Shown in pieces: positions 31,305-63,998 of a stretch of 64,000 nt of DNA. The position numbers and the translations under genes are program-made. Source of the stretch: Symbiodinium sp. CCMP2592 (taxonomy: Eukaryota > Sar > Dinophyceae > Suessiales > Symbiodiniaceae). The stretch's first letter is position 1, and each line of letters opens with the position of its first letter. The stretch spans positions 186,001 to 250,000 of the forward strand of contig CAJNDT010003535.1 of assembly GCA_905221615.1 (NCBI GenBank), written 5' to 3'. A model generated the notes under the pieces. That model was given only the letters and a program-made list of their open reading frames with translations. It did not search any database and was not told the origin of the DNA.

Positions 31305-31877
31305 GTGGCGGGCGGTATGACCCAGCACGACCAGCAATGTTTCGGGCTGCTTGTGCCATGCTTGGCTGCACAAGCCATCTGCCGTGGGGAACAGAAGCAC
31401 ATTCTCATGCCTTTTCAGTGTCGCCAGGTTGCCAAAGGCGGCACGTTCTTTTTGCTGGAAACAAAGAGTGAAGCATGCTCTTTTCCAGCCGTTCGCCAGG
31501 ATGAGGCCTACCTTTACAAAGTTGTTGCGGAGTTGACTTTTGTTGCCAATCGACGACTTTCGGACGATCAGCTTGTAGCCATGTCATCATTAGGGAAATG
31601 TGGCATCGGGAGCGACAAGACCGCTTTACCCAGAAATCTTCATGAACTAGATGCTTTGAAGACGAGTTTGGGCATCCAGGAGGGTTCCCACAAGAAGTTC
31701 AACGTTGTTTGGGAGGTCAGCGTCAAGTCACGCTACGAGCCCAACCTGTGCGTGGCGCAGCCGCCTCTGCACAGCACTGACGACCTCGCGGGTGGTCTCA
31801 AAGGGGCTGCTCCATCCAAGAAGCGTAGATCAATGCAGGACTGTCCGTTGATTCGCGATCCATGGCATGGCGCATGA
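31305..31877 (+). CDS. Hypothetical protein, possibly ASCH/PUA-like
   Basis: An open frame of 190 codons. Residues 25-70 (AICRGEQKHILMPFQCR then VAKGGTFFLLETKSE) resemble the start of ASCH-type RNA-binding folds, in which a bound surface follows an RG(E/K)K and a KG(D/G) turn. This is a weak resemblance. Later segments are LYKVVAELTFVANRRLSDDQ and KFNVVWEVSVKSRYEPNLCV. The C-terminus is basic (APSKKRRSM). It ends 220 nt before the methyltransferase frame on the same strand and could be an upstream exon of it or a separate small gene. Confidence 0.4.
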   Translation: MAGGMTQHDQQCFGLLVPCLAAQAICRGEQKHILMPFQCRQVAKGGTFFLLETKSEACSFPAVRQDEAYLYKVVAELTFVANRRLSDDQLVAMSSLGKCGIGSDKTALPRNLHELDALKTSLGIQEGSHKKFNVVWEVSVKSRYEPNLCVAQPPLHSTDDLAGGLKGAAPSKKRRSMQDCPLIRDPWHGA

Positions 31878-32096
31878 CGGCAAGCTAGGTTGGTGTCGTG
31901 TGATGATAGTGATACCTATTACCGATTGCCTACTATCACTTCGGAGAAGTTGCCCGGGCCCGCCCCCTAAACTTCCACCTACCCCCCGAACCCGAAGCCC
32001 TCAAGCCTCAACCCCAACAAGAATCTGGTGCACTGGTGCCGCAGCGCTGCGCTGAGGGGTGACTCTGGAAGGTTTTTTCTGGACAAATAATGTATA

Positions 32097-33860
32097 ATGT
32101 TGTGTAGCCTTATGATACACATCGTCGCCATATTGACTTGGCAGGATTCGGGCCATGCAGACGATGCTGAAGGTTATGCGTGGCTGACTTTCAGTAGAAC
32201 TCTGGTACCGCCGCCGGTGCGGCAAGATGCCGCCTCCGCCGCCTCCGTTCCCTCTGGCGGTGATGCTGATAGTCGTGTCCTGGTGTCACATCCATCACAT
32301 GCATCAGAACGATCAACCAGATCAACCAACACAGTGGATTCAATCGAGCGAGACCTCCACCAGCTTGTGCATTCGACTCCTGGTGGTGATTGCGAGCAGC
32401 CCGTCGCCACGGTCGCCCCGACGATTGCCGACCCCACGCAAGGCGCCGCCACACAGGTTGACTTGCAAGGCAAAGAACACGAGCCCGATGCAAATGCCCC
32501 TCTTCGTGAAGAACCTGTAGCTACGTGTGCAACTGTTCAGAAGCCAGAGGACAACGAGTCGGAGCCTGCGTCAGAGCCGATGCCGCAAGCGAAAGTAGAC
32601 CATGACTCTGACGCCAACCGGGCTGCGCCAACCCCAACCCCAGTCCCAACCCCTGCTGAGTCTACTGAGGCTGAGCCTGAGAAGCACACTGAGGTGTCGC
32701 CAGAAGCTCTAGCTACTACTCCACCTACTTCCGCAGCGTCGCCAACTCAAGTGCCACACCCTGAGCCAGACCCACCGACTTCAGCAAGTGTGTCGCCGTC
32801 TCTTGTGCCAAGTCCAAGTGGCTCAGCCTCAGCAGATCCAGCTGAGTCTGCGTCAACTTCCGCATCAAACATGTTGCCACCAGAAGCTCCGCAAAGCTTC
32901 CGTGTTCGTGATCCAGATGAACGCGCCAAGCGGCCTAGGATGGTCAAGTCCATGGCCGAGTCATTCCTTTTCGAGGAGGACTGCTACGACACGTTGCATT
33001 CCGAGGAAGGGGAAGACAAAGTGACCAGAACTTATGAGGCCATGGCAGACGACTCCTTTTCGACAGCTTTTTCTGGTATAGAAGCAGCGGGTACAGCAGT
33101 CAACTGCTTGAGGCAAGCTTGGAGCAAGAAGACGGGCCTGGAACTCCCTCCGATTGCGGCATCATACCAGATCGAGTGGAACAAAGACTGCATCTCTGAA
33201 TTGTTGCCGCATGCCAGACTTCACGGGACGTGCTTGTTCAAGAACATTGCCATGTTCTACCGACCAGAGCTCACAGAGACAGTCCAGCAACTACTTCAAC
33301 AACCACATATGGCAGTTGAAGTGTTAGCTCCTTTGATAGCTTCCAAAAGAGCAATGAGGCTTGAAGCATTTTGCGAAACCCACGGCAAGCTCTGTAGTTT
33401 GCGCACTTGCAGGCGACACGTGGCTGGGACTTCATGCAAGCCATGGTCCAGGAAGGGTAGTGGCCTTGGTGCTTGCGATCCGGAGATCGTGTACACATTA
33501 GCGTGGGTAGGCCTCCGCCTCATGCTCGAAGATGTTGAGATCATAAGCGAGAACGTCAAGACACCCGGAGGGGCAGGGTTGAGTTCCTTTGCAAGGGACG
33601 GTGGCCAGCCTTGCCCTAGCGCGGCAGTCACAGATGCTGGATTGGGCAACCTCCTGTTGCGTTTCCTCTCGCCGATGTATCATCTCGAGACCACGATCCT
33701 GGATCCATCAATGCTCGGAGACCCCTTCTCTCGAGAAAGAGAGTTCGTGAAGATGTACCATAAAGTCAAAGTCCTCAGTCGGCTGAGCCCAATCAGCAGG
33801 TTCCAGAAGCGGTTCTATCGGATTCGTGCTTGGAGCTGGAAAAGCTTCTTGGCATTGTTT
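32097..33860 (+). CDS. C5 cytosine DNA methyltransferase, exon with motifs I-VIII
   Basis: The first 260 residues are a Pro/Ser/Thr-rich linker (for example PTPTPVPTPAEST). The catalytic part follows. SFSTAFSGIEAAGTAV fits motif I (SAM binding, FxGxGG-like). GTSCKPWSRKGSGLG fits motif IV, with the catalytic Cys in place of the usual PPCQxFS. VEIISENVK fits motif VI, with the ENV Glu-Asn. The family transfers a methyl group from SAM to C5 of cytosine in DNA. The frame is open to 33965, but the last 35 residues (FFYCGSLLFTVMLLPDC...) look intronic, so the exon probably ends near 33835-33860. The C-terminal motifs IX-X are in the next exon at 34331. Dinoflagellate genomes are known to carry such enzymes inside retroelements. 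No RT was seen next to this one. Confidence 0.75.
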
Positions 33861-34330
33861 TTTTACTGTGGCTCTTTACTGTTTACTGTCATGTTATTGC
33901 CAGACTGTACATTGTACATTGTAGATACACTCTACACCTTGCGGCCCTGGGAAGTCGTGTGGTAGCAATCGTAAGGTTAGTCTCCTTAAAAGTCAAAAAG
34001 CTAAACCCTAAACTCCTAAACCCCGAAATAAAGTCTTAGACTCTGAGCCAGTCTTAGAAATCAGGCTCAGGCTCAGGCTTATAGGGACTTTCGAGAGGGC
34101 GCTTCAAGTCAACGAGCCGGTGTAGGGCTGAAGGTCTCTAGGTGCAGTTAGGCTGGTAGTTGGTTAGGATACGGCAAATTGTCAGGTCTGTCAGGCTGTA
34201 GGCGACGGGTAAAGTTTCGTAAATATTTAGGCCTGGGGCGGTTGAGGGTGTCGGGTTCGATTCGTTTCTTGCGGTAAACATAGGGTAACATTGTAACATC
34301 CCCGGTCCCCTCCGTCGAGGTGTCTACTTT

Positions 34331-34951
34331 ATGCACGAGCCCGTGATGCGCTCGAAAGGCGTGTTGGGAGATGACTGCCAGGCTGAGCTGGATTGGGCAC
34401 AGTGTCGTCCGACATCTCGATTCAAGGGATTCAAGGGGCAAGGTGAGGATCATGATCATGCAGATGAACAGCTTAAGCAGCAGCCCTTGGATGTCACTTG
34501 CCCATCCTCGTGGGAAATGGCCCTCAATGAGATGGAATACAGATTCTTGCAACAGTATCGGCGGGCGTGGCCTGACTCGGCTTATCAGCTCAACCAAGAT
34601 CCCATGTCGGGTCACGGCCACCCCGCCAACGAGCTGGTCTTCTTCACCTTGATCGCGAATTTTGGGCTCATTTGGTCAGATGTGGCCAGACGTTGGCTTA
34701 TGCCGACTGAAGCGCTGATCTGCCAAAGGTTCCCGGTGCTCCCGTACATCCATGATGGTGTCAGCTTGACATCTTTCAACAGCAAGAACAAGAATCGCAA
34801 TGCCCGGCATGTCTGCAGCCAAGTTGGAAATTCCATGCACGTCGGTGTGATGGCTTTACTCCAGCTGCACTCGTTCGCCGATGTGGAGGTCAAGTCCGTG
34901 CCATGCTTGTTTCGAAACATCAAGCTTGCAAGGCAGGGAAGTTTGAATTGA
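34331..34951 (+). CDS. C5 cytosine DNA methyltransferase, C-terminal exon
   Basis: The second exon carries the target-recognition spacer and the closing motifs. ARRWLMPTEALICQRFPVLP corresponds to motif IX (RxLTxxExxxxQxFP), and VCSQVGNSMHVGVMALLQLH corresponds to motif X (QxGNSVxxxxxxxL), which completes the SAM pocket. A TGA stop follows. The exon should start at an acceptor near 34315-34330 rather than at the ATG. The two exons sit in the order and on the strand expected of one gene. A 263-codon ORF on the opposite strand is a shadow. With motifs I, IV, VI, IX and X all present and uninterrupted, the enzyme may be functional, although motif IV deviates (TSC for PPC). Confidence 0.75.
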   Translation: MHEPVMRSKGVLGDDCQAELDWAQCRPTSRFKGFKGQGEDHDHADEQLKQQPLDVTCPSSWEMALNEMEYRFLQQYRRAWPDSAYQLNQDPMSGHGHPANELVFFTLIANFGLIWSDVARRWLMPTEALICQRFPVLPYIHDGVSLTSFNSKNKNRNARHVCSQVGNSMHVGVMALLQLHSFADVEVKSVPCLFRNIKLARQGSLN

Positions 34952-36119
34952 GTTTGCCTTGCTAGAGGGAAGAAACTTTTTAAATTCAAAGGTGTTGTTG
35001 TTACGATGAACGCTGTCCGTGCTGTGGCTGTGGCTGTCAATGCTGTTTCTAATTTTCTATGGGTCTGGGTTTGGGCTTTGTGGAAGCGAGACAGTCTTTT
35101 CTTTACCATAATGTCGTTCAGTGTGCATGTTAGCCTGAAAGCTGAATAGGTAGAGTAGTCAGAGTGTAGTATCGGCAGATCAGCAGTCGCAGTAGTGGTG
35201 TCGAATGGGGCTTCATACGGTGCAGAGCGCCTGCAGTGAGCTGAAACCGAAACCTTCTTGTCAGCAGGTCTGCGATTCGTGAAAAGCTGAAGCGAAAGTG
35301 GCAAGAGTCTCATCCCGCTGGTGCGCGAAGGGTTCGTTCGAAGAAGCCTCCATGTACAGACTGTACAGATTCGAAAAAATGATTTCTGGACCGTACCCTG
35401 CACTCTTTGTCGTAGTTAGGATATGTCCTAGCTCCCTTGCAGTTTGAGTTTGAGGTATCGTGGAAGCGTCGACCAGTGTCGAGTGCTGCAGTGTTGGCGG
35501 GCATATGGTGTACTGACTTGTAGTTTTGCAGGGTTATAAGGGCCTTAACGGTTAAGGTTTTACTGTCAGGCTTACGTCATGCAACAGCTGCACATCCGGC
35601 ACGTTGTATCGCTTTACGCTTGCTGAGCCGCGAGCCCTGTGCCAATCAACCAAGTTCGGATGCTCAGACGTCGAGAGTCGAAAACATGTTGCCTTATTGA
35701 CGGTTTGTGCAATCTGCATCTGTGCCGCTAACCTGCCCTGCAGTGATCATAGTCCCATTTCTTTGGCAGGCTGGCTTGGTCTTTGTGCTGCGAGCGCTGA
35801 TTTTTGGATCCATGCGGATCCACGCGAAAGCTCTTGCAAGAGAAAAACGACTCTCTAGGTGAGGTGTCTCTGACGTTCAGGGCTGCAACTTACTGCAGAG
35901 GCCGGGTTTGCCGGCCGGTCGTTTGTTTCAATGCTTCCGGGGATGATTCCAGGATTATGCCAACAAGGTTTGGATCAAACCCTATAAAGCCAGCCTTTAA
36001 ACCCTGAGTGTCATCTGGCTTGCAACCCCTTTCCATCACGTGAAGGCCTCAGATTGGTGAGCGTGGGGTTTGCTGGCACCAGAGGGTGGCTTCAGGCACC
36101 TAGTGAGAATGATTGTAGC
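34952..36119. other. Spacer without recognised gene
   Basis: ORFs of 60-84 codons (for example 35604-35858) have no motif. The last heptamer-free DNA before the telomere-like-repeat domain lies here. Confidence 0.4.
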
Positions 36120-36181
36120 GACTATAACCCATATTAGGGGACTTATTACCCCACTTATAACTACCCATGAACCTCCAAGTA
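36120..36181. repeat. MITE family B, right-half fragment
   Basis: CCCCACTTATAACTACCCAT followed by GAACCTCCAAGTAGG is the intact right arm. The left arm is replaced by unrelated DNA. Confidence 0.6.
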
Positions 36182-36327
36182 GGCCCTAAACCCTATACCC
36201 TTATAGAATCCCTATAGATCCCTTTGAAGGGACCCTTAAAGAAACCCTCATGAACATCCAACTACTGGGGATGCCAGAGACCCTAAACCCTTTAACTTTC
36301 AGCCTTTAAAGCCCAAATCCAACACCC

Positions 36328-36463
36328 TACTTGGAGGGTCGGGGGACTTAGTAAGTAGGTAGTAAGTAGACTTATAAGCACCCTAAAAGGGACCCTAATT
36401 GGGGTTATGGTACTTATAAGTCCCTAAAATAACCAGTTACGAAGTCCCCCGACCCTCCAAGTA
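36328..36463. mobile_element. MITE family B2 (TACTTGGAGGGTCGGGGGAC type)
   Basis: 136 bp with long arms: TACTTGGAGGGTCGGGGGAC then TTAGTAAGTAGGTAGTAAG on the left, and the complement ending GTCCCCCGACCCTCCAAGTA on the right. The centre has AAAAGGGACCCTAATTGGGG. Near-identical copies lie at 39945 and 41702. Confidence 0.9.
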
Positions 36464-36539
36464 AGTCCTCAGCCCTTACCCTGAAGCCCTCAACCCCAAG
36501 TCGCTTCAACCTGTATATAAGCCCTATAGACACCCTTCA

Positions 36540-36775
36540 ACCTTTTTGTGGTAAGCTCTAAACCCTAAACCCTAGGGCATTAAAAAGGAGCTTTAAAAAA
36601 CCTTAAACCCTAAACCCTAATCCCAAGAGCCCTTCCAATGGGACGTGAGGTCGCGAATTGCGGCAGAGCCATCCACGGATCCCCGAGCTGGAGCTGCGAG
36701 AAGATGGGCTTTAGGGTTTAGGGTTCAGGGTTTAGGGTTCGGGGTCTAGGGTTTAGGGTCTAGGGTTTCGTTGTC
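36540..36775. repeat. Interstitial telomere-like repeats, switching orientation
   Basis: CCCTAAA units at 36548-36625 are followed by TTTAGGG units at 36707-36770, separated by about 80 bp of unique, GC-richer DNA. Degenerate heptamers (TTCAGGG, TCTAGGG) are common. This is the start of a heptamer-rich domain that lasts to about 62.3 kb. Confidence 0.85.
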
Positions 36776-36933
36776 GTGTCGCCCTTTCCTTCTTGTGGAG
36801 TTTTGTTTAGTGTTGTTCCTGTTCGCCCTCTTGTGCTTCACAGTGGTTCGATGGGGCTGCGGCTGCTGCTGGTGGTAGTATTCTTGTTCCGTCTTCTTGT
36901 TCTTGGTCTACTTCTCAACATGTTGCTAGCGCT

Positions 36934-36972
36934 GTGATGGTGGTGGTGGTGGTGGTGGTGGTGGTGGTGGTG
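36934..36972. repeat. GGT microsatellite
   Basis: Thirteen GGT units. The opposite-strand polyhistidine ORF is an artefact. Confidence 0.95.
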
Positions 36973-37551
36973 GCCGTTCCACATGCTGTGTGTCCCGGCG
37001 TGGCACGGTGCATAGTTCCAGCTCATGTCCCATTATCTACACAGCTGTGTCCTCCGGAAAGCATGCTTCATTGTAAGTTTCATTCAATCCTCATCATTGT
37101 GGGCTCGCAATGTCTAAACCTTACCAGTGCATCGGGGTTGCAGCATTTGGATGGCAGGAAGCATTTTGGCCCTGGTCCCAGGTTCCGGTGGGGAGAAGCA
37201 GTGCAGTCCGTTCTCTGAACCTCGAATGCAGTGGGGAGCACTTTGCCGCCAGTACATTGGGGGAAGCATGTTGCACGCGAACGCGGAGAGCGCGAGCACG
37301 GAGTGCGGGGGTGGGGGAAGGTGCATACGTACACTGAGCTGTTCGCGGGGTTCTGGTGGCTTATTGACTATATGGTCCTTCACTGTTTGGGATGTCGCAG
37401 GCTTAGTTCCAAATTGATGCTGCTGTTGTTGTTGCTGCTGTTTTTGTCGTTGTCTTTCTCCTCCCTCTGCTATTGACATCGTTTGTAGGCCTAACGTACC
37501 GTTGTTCCATACTTTGCAGTCTGCATTCTTTCGGAATCCCCCCTCATCTTC

Positions 37552-37752
37552 ATGAGCATGATCATGACCATGATCATGTTCGTCAGCACCGCCACCATCA
37601 TCCTCATCATCGTCATCATCGTCATCATGGTCATCATCGCCATCATCGCCATAATCATCATCATCGTCATCATCATTGTCATCATCATTGCCATCATCAG
37701 CGTCCGCTTCAGCATCATCGTCCTTGCCGTCATTCTCACCCATCAGCGTCAT
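37552..37752. repeat. ATC-rich imperfect microsatellite
   Basis: Imperfect CAT/ATC trinucleotides with frequent CGT or CAC substitutions generate Asp-, Met- and Ile-rich ORFs in all frames on both strands. I do not regard these as genes. A smaller ATC tract is at 37904-37930. Confidence 0.85.
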
Positions 37753-39660
37753 CTATGATTGCAGTCGTTTTCTTCCCTTGCCACCGAAGCTGGGTTTTTG
37801 AACCAGCGAGCGCCAGCAAGACGACTTAGTCGCCTCGTTTGCTAAGTGGCGGCAGTGGACGTATGCTCCGTGAGCTCCTTCATGTTAAGCGTGCCTTGAA
37901 ATAGCATCATCATCATCATCACCATCATCTCATCGTCACATCATACAGACCAGTGTCGCTCTTTCTACGATTAGTCCGTCTTAGGAACAGTGTAGCTCAC
38001 TCTTGTTCTTGTATCACTTCGTATGAGCCCTGCATGTCGGGATTCGAAGCCTTGTAGCTCCGACACATGCCCATGCTTGATCCGCAAGCCCATCGGTGTC
38101 GGTCTCCATAGGATCCCGAAGAAGGTGTGCCAATTGCAATAGAGAGGAAATATTATCAGTCTGGAGAGATGGGGAGGTGATTGTACAGGTGTTGGTGTCT
38201 TGTCGCAGGAGGTTCCGTTCAACAACGTGCGGAAGATGGCAGTCACCGTGCACAAATTGCCAGCCACGGCGGTCGCCTGTCTTGATTGCCCTTCTACTAA
38301 CAACATGTTACAGTGGTGCTGATGGCACTGGTTGCGATCCTAGACAGTACTTTGCGTACGCCGATTAGCAACCACACTTTGCAAATTTTCCTCCAGGGCT
38401 TTCCTTACCAGACACTCCTTTCGGGCCCGGTCGAGCCAGGGCACTACCCCTTTCGCAGGTTAGAGAATCGAGGCAGAGCGTCAGGTGTTTCGGGATACAG
38501 ACAGGTATTGAGCAATTCTATAATGATGCAGCAGTATAGCAAAACAGTATATAATGTGGTCTTTCAACTTATCAGCATAGTAAGGGAACGGGATAATATG
38601 GATAGAGCAAACCATAACCAGTCAGGATCAAGTCTGAGATCGGGATTGCAAGGTCAAATGGGAAAGCATAAACAGTGACAAACTGGACACCTGCAGAGCA
38701 AACACAAATAGAATCACGGAAAGGCATGGTCTTGCTGTAGTCCTGCCACAGTTTAGGGTTCAGGGTTAAGATAATGTTCTTCGCATTGCTACGGGGACCC
38801 TGAATACAGTTCCTCGAAGTGCTGCCAAGTGTTACCGTGCTGTTCTTGTGATTACTGCTGCATTGTCCCCTCTGCAGCACTGTTGCAAGTATGGTCTAAA
38901 TTTGGTGAACTGGTGTGACGGTCATAGGTACTATTCCGATTCATGCTGTTATCTTGGCTGTTTCATATTGCTGTCATTCCTTTTGACTTGACCGAATTCA
39001 ACTCTTGTTTTTTTTCGCTGTCAGTGGTTCACGTACTGCCGGTATCATCACCCTTAGTATCAGTCCGACGATGAGTCATATCAGTCTTGCAACCATATGA
39101 CGGTTGTTTTCTTCGCGATAATATTGCAATCCTTGATAATCCTTGCAATTCTTGCCTTGGCTAGACTGATCACATTACCATGCTTATCGTGCCCTCGCTG
39201 ATTACGATTTTGGACTTTATTTCGATCGTAGTTCTTGGCATCATGAGCACGGCAACGGTTGCTTACGCTCAACGGCTGTGGTGATGGTGCAGATGGTATT
39301 TATCATGACGGTGGTGTCGGCAATGATGACAATTCCCAATTGCTCGTCATAGCTGTTACCTATTTGTACCGTTGCCAGAGCAGTCACGGTTATGTCTTTT
39401 CTGTTTGCCGTGTGCATCTTTGCTACTTGCACACATGCACGCACCCCCCCCAAATCCACTGCAGTGTCTGGGTTCTGCTGAAGAAAGTTACCATACTATA
39501 TAGGGATCTAAAGTCAACAGACAGGATTTCCTATTTATGGTGGCTTCAAGCAAGTCCCTTAACAAGAAACCCGGCATTGTATCTGTGAGTGTTGTGTTCA
39601 GCCGTCGATGCCTTGATTCTGCCGAGCATCCCTTTACAGAAAGGGCTACCGTGACGGTCT
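37753..39660. other. Spacer without recognised gene
   Basis: Heptamer-poor DNA with ORFs of 60-120 codons but no motif. If the 5' half of the ATPase at 40-62 kb is nearby, its exons should be sought here and further left. I found none I could defend. Confidence 0.35.
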
Positions 39661-39667
39661 TCGGTTC

Positions 39668-39870
39668 CTGAAACAAACCTTTGAAGGACCCCTTTGAGGT
39701 AATCCTAAAACCTGCCTAAACGACCTTTGAAGGACCCCTTTAAGGACCTTAAACACCAAATCCTAAAACCTGGCAAAACGACCTTTGACCCTATAAGGAC
39801 CCTAAACACTAAATCCTAAAACCTGCCTAAACGACCTTTGAAGGACCCCTTGAAAGACGCTAAACCCTAA
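39668..39870. repeat. AAACGACCTTTGAAGGACCCC repeats
   Basis: Three copies of a unit of about 65 bp: ACGACCTTTGAAGGACCCCT then TTAAGGACC then CTAAACACTAAATCCTAAAA, grading into CCCTAAA heptamers. Confidence 0.75.
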
Positions 39871-39944
39871 ACCCTAAGGACCCTAAACACTAAACCCTAA
39901 AACCCGAAAGATCCCTTGACCGAAGCCTCAAGGGATCAGTTCCT

Positions 39945-40079
39945 CACTTGGAGGGTCGGGGGACTTAGTAACTGGTTATTTTCGGGGCTTCTAAGTACCA
40001 TAACCCCAATTAGGGTCCCTTTTAGGGTACTTATAAGTCTACTTACTACCGACTTACTAAGTCCCCCGACCCTCCAAGC
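39945..40079. mobile_element. MITE family B2 abutting an ATPase exon
   Basis: 135 bp. CACTTGGAGGGTCGGGGGAC and its complement GTCCCCCGACCCTCCAAG are the ends, and the centre has CCCCAATTAGGGTCCCTTTT. Its right end runs straight into CAG|GAG, the 3' splice site of the first recognised ATPase exon (40082), so the element end supplies or touches the acceptor. Confidence 0.85.
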
Positions 40080-40081
40080 AG

Positions 40082-61777
<21,696 letters not shown>

Positions 61778-62399
61778 GAAGGCTCCTCTCTTCACCGTTT
61801 TGCTCTTCCCCGCGCCCCTTCCTACTTAAGACAAGCCGAAACCTACTAAACTGCGCTACGCATGGCACCTCTCAACCCCTAAACCCTGGAACCCTCCAAA
61901 ATCGATGATGTAAACTGAACACAATCCGGAAACCCGAAAGCCCCAAATCCTAAACCCTAAACCTAACACCCTAAACTACGAAACCCTAGACCCTAAACCC
62001 TAAACCGTAAGTCCTAGATCCTAGGCACAATGCCACATCCTGTGGAGCCCTTCGGAGCCCCCAGAGCGGTTACGAAGTCGTCATCTTCCGTGGTCCTTAG
62101 AATTCCTCGAGTTTCCGATGAAGTCAATAAAAACCCTAAACTCCAAAACGTAAGTTCAACAGCTTAAACTTTGACTTTGACCCTTACTAAACCCCAAACC
62201 CTAAAACCTAAATGGCTTTGGGGCTTTTAAGGTTCAGGGTTAGACTCCAGAGTGTGGAGCACACGCAGGCACCAGGCAGCTCATGCAGAGAATCGTGAGG
62301 GGTCTTGGGTTTAGGGTTTAGGGGTTCGGGTTTTAGGGGTTGGGGTCCAGGGTTTAGGGTTTAAGGTCAGAGGTTTGCGGTCTACTGTTTAGGAGCTCT

Positions 62400-62457
62400 G
62401 TAACCCCAATTAAGGTACTTATAACCTTACTTACTAAGTCCCATGATCCTCCAAGTA
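62400..62457. repeat. MITE family B, right-half fragment
   Basis: GTAACCCCAATTAAGGTACTT to CTTACTAAGTCCCATGATCC then TCCAAGTA. Confidence 0.65.
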
Positions 62458-62583
62458 CAGACCCATGAAAGTCACAAAGTCCTTGGCAAATACTTGAAGT
62501 GTGCAGGTTCCTCCTCGGGATGCGAAGACGAGCATGGTGCTCACACGGCCTCTCTTGCTTTTGAGCCGCTCGTCTGTTTTTTT

Positions 62584-62687
62584 TGGGTGGTTGTCAAAAT
62601 TAGGGTCCCTTTTTGGGACCCTAAATATAATACGGCACCTAATATTTAGGCTACCCAAAAACGTACCCCAATTTTGACAACCACCCT
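62584..62687. mobile_element. MITE family G
   Basis: 104 bp. TGGGTGGTTGTCAAAATTAG and CAATTTTGACAACCACCC ends, and the interior AATATAATACGGCACCTAAT is almost the same as at 52638. It is flanked by T-runs on both sides. It splits a - strand open region (62434-62967) that has no recognised motif. Confidence 0.9.
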
Positions 62688-62959
62688 TTTGGCCACATTG
62701 GCACCCAAGGCTCGCGGGTTGAAGCAAACAAATGTGCTTGTCTCGATTCCGAGTCCACTTGTTGCATCGATCTCCAGCTACCCCGATATGCCGTATGTCC
62801 GGACTCAAAGCTGTTGCTTCAATGCACCCCAAGCTCCATCGAAGTGAGGATGGCTGCCATTTGTTCTCTATTTCCCGGCAGTCGTGTATGGCTGCTTGGC
62901 AACAAGCCGGGCGTTTTGATGCAAACGAATAGCTGAGCTGGTGAGACGCGCGCCGCAAC

Positions 62960-63592
62960 ACGTACATGTATCGTCTACATGGGTAGACAAACAGATCGAT
63001 CGACAGATAGCTAGATAAGTTAGCAGTTTAGTTAGACAGGCAACGAATAGCAGTGGCCGTACGAATCTTCATCAAAATCAGATCAGCAGCAGCAATAATG
63101 ATCCAAGTTATTAGGTCTGTCCGCCTGTCTGTCCGTCTGTACGTAAGTAAGTCAGCATGTATGCCAGCAAGTACATGCGAAAGTATACAAGCAAGCAAGC
63201 ATTCAAGTAAGTAAGTACACAAGTAAATAAGTAAGCCAGCAAGTAAGTATGTATCTGTGTTTGCTGTCTTTTGTACTTATGTTTGTACGTGCGGGCGTAT
63301 GTATCTACATATCATATGTACGGATCTATGGGTGCATGTGTGTATGTATATGTGTGATCGTTTTTACCTTGGCATGTACGTTCATATGTAGGTAGGTATC
63401 TCAACACGGCAGTACAAAGGGTCAGAAGGTGTTGAAGTATGAAAGCAAGTAGGTACAGATGGATAAAGATATTTGTAATTCTATATGTATGTGTGTGAAT
63501 GAGTAAACAACAAGGCAAGCAAGCATGCATGTATGCATGTGTGTGCGTTCATGTATGTATGTATGTATGTTTGTGTATAAATATAAACAAAA

Positions 63593-63628
<36 letters not shown>

Positions 63629-63640
63629 CCCGGTTCGGCC
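62960..63640. repeat. GTAA/GTAT tetranucleotide and TA repeats
   Basis: Diffuse AAGT, GCAA, TCTG and GTAT tetranucleotide repeats, ending in a clean (TA)n at 63597-63624 and a C-run at 63643-63653. The ORFs are Tyr/Ile-rich artefacts. No gene. Confidence 0.85.
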
Positions 63641-63704
63641 GTCCCCCCCCCCCCAATGGTTGGTACCCACTTTTACGCTGCTCCGGTGCTCATGTCCCAG
63701 TGAT

Positions 63705-63998
63705 TCAGCGTGGCGCTGACAGCGAACAAAGTTGTGCTCGGATGATCATGTGGCCCAGTGATTCAGCTCCATGAGCGCTGAAAGCGAAGCGCATCGTTTT
63801 CTGCAGTGCTTCCCTGATAGCCAGAGCTTCACGGTGCTTGTGCTCACATCCGAGAAGAAGGCTCTCATCAGTCGGCCGCAGGCCAGTTTTCATCAGGCCT
63901 AATTTGGCGAAAGCTGTTCGCACTGCAGCCTCGGGCGGTGATTCGGACGTCTGTGGGCAGCTTGCAGATGTGGCTTGTGCTACCCATACACATGCCTG
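63705..63998 (-). CDS. Partial hypothetical exon on the - strand, running off the window
   Basis: The minus frame is open from the window edge for about 97 codons: ATSASCPQTSESPPEAAVRT, AFAKLGLMKTGLRPTDESLL and HKHREALAIREALQKTMRFA. Composition is protein-like (charged, helical). No family is recognised. Its left end is uncertain (TGA near 63705). It is the only plausible - strand coding segment in the window. Confidence 0.4.
   Translation of the reverse strand, partial: QACVWVAQATSASCPQTSESPPEAAVRTAFAKLGLMKTGLRPTDESLLLGCEHKHREALAIREALQKTMRFAFSAHGAESLGHMIIRAQLCSLSAPR

Noticed and set aside
34612..35403. 263-codon ORF on the - strand
   Set aside because: Half of it is antisense to the methyltransferase exon with motifs IX-X. 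It has no motif of its own.
37114..37752. Asp-rich ORF of 212 codons on the - strand
   Set aside because: Imperfect ATC microsatellite. Every frame on both strands is open there.
38676..38720. Possible DKTGTLT exon of the ATPase (frame reads DKLDTC...)
   Set aside because: Only Asp, Lys and one Thr agree, there are no fitting splice sites, and the surrounding DNA lacks other P-ATPase motifs. Treated as coincidence.
62434..62967. 177-codon ORF on the - strand
   Set aside because: A family G MITE sits in its middle, including its arms, so the frame is open by chance. The flanks have no recognised motif.
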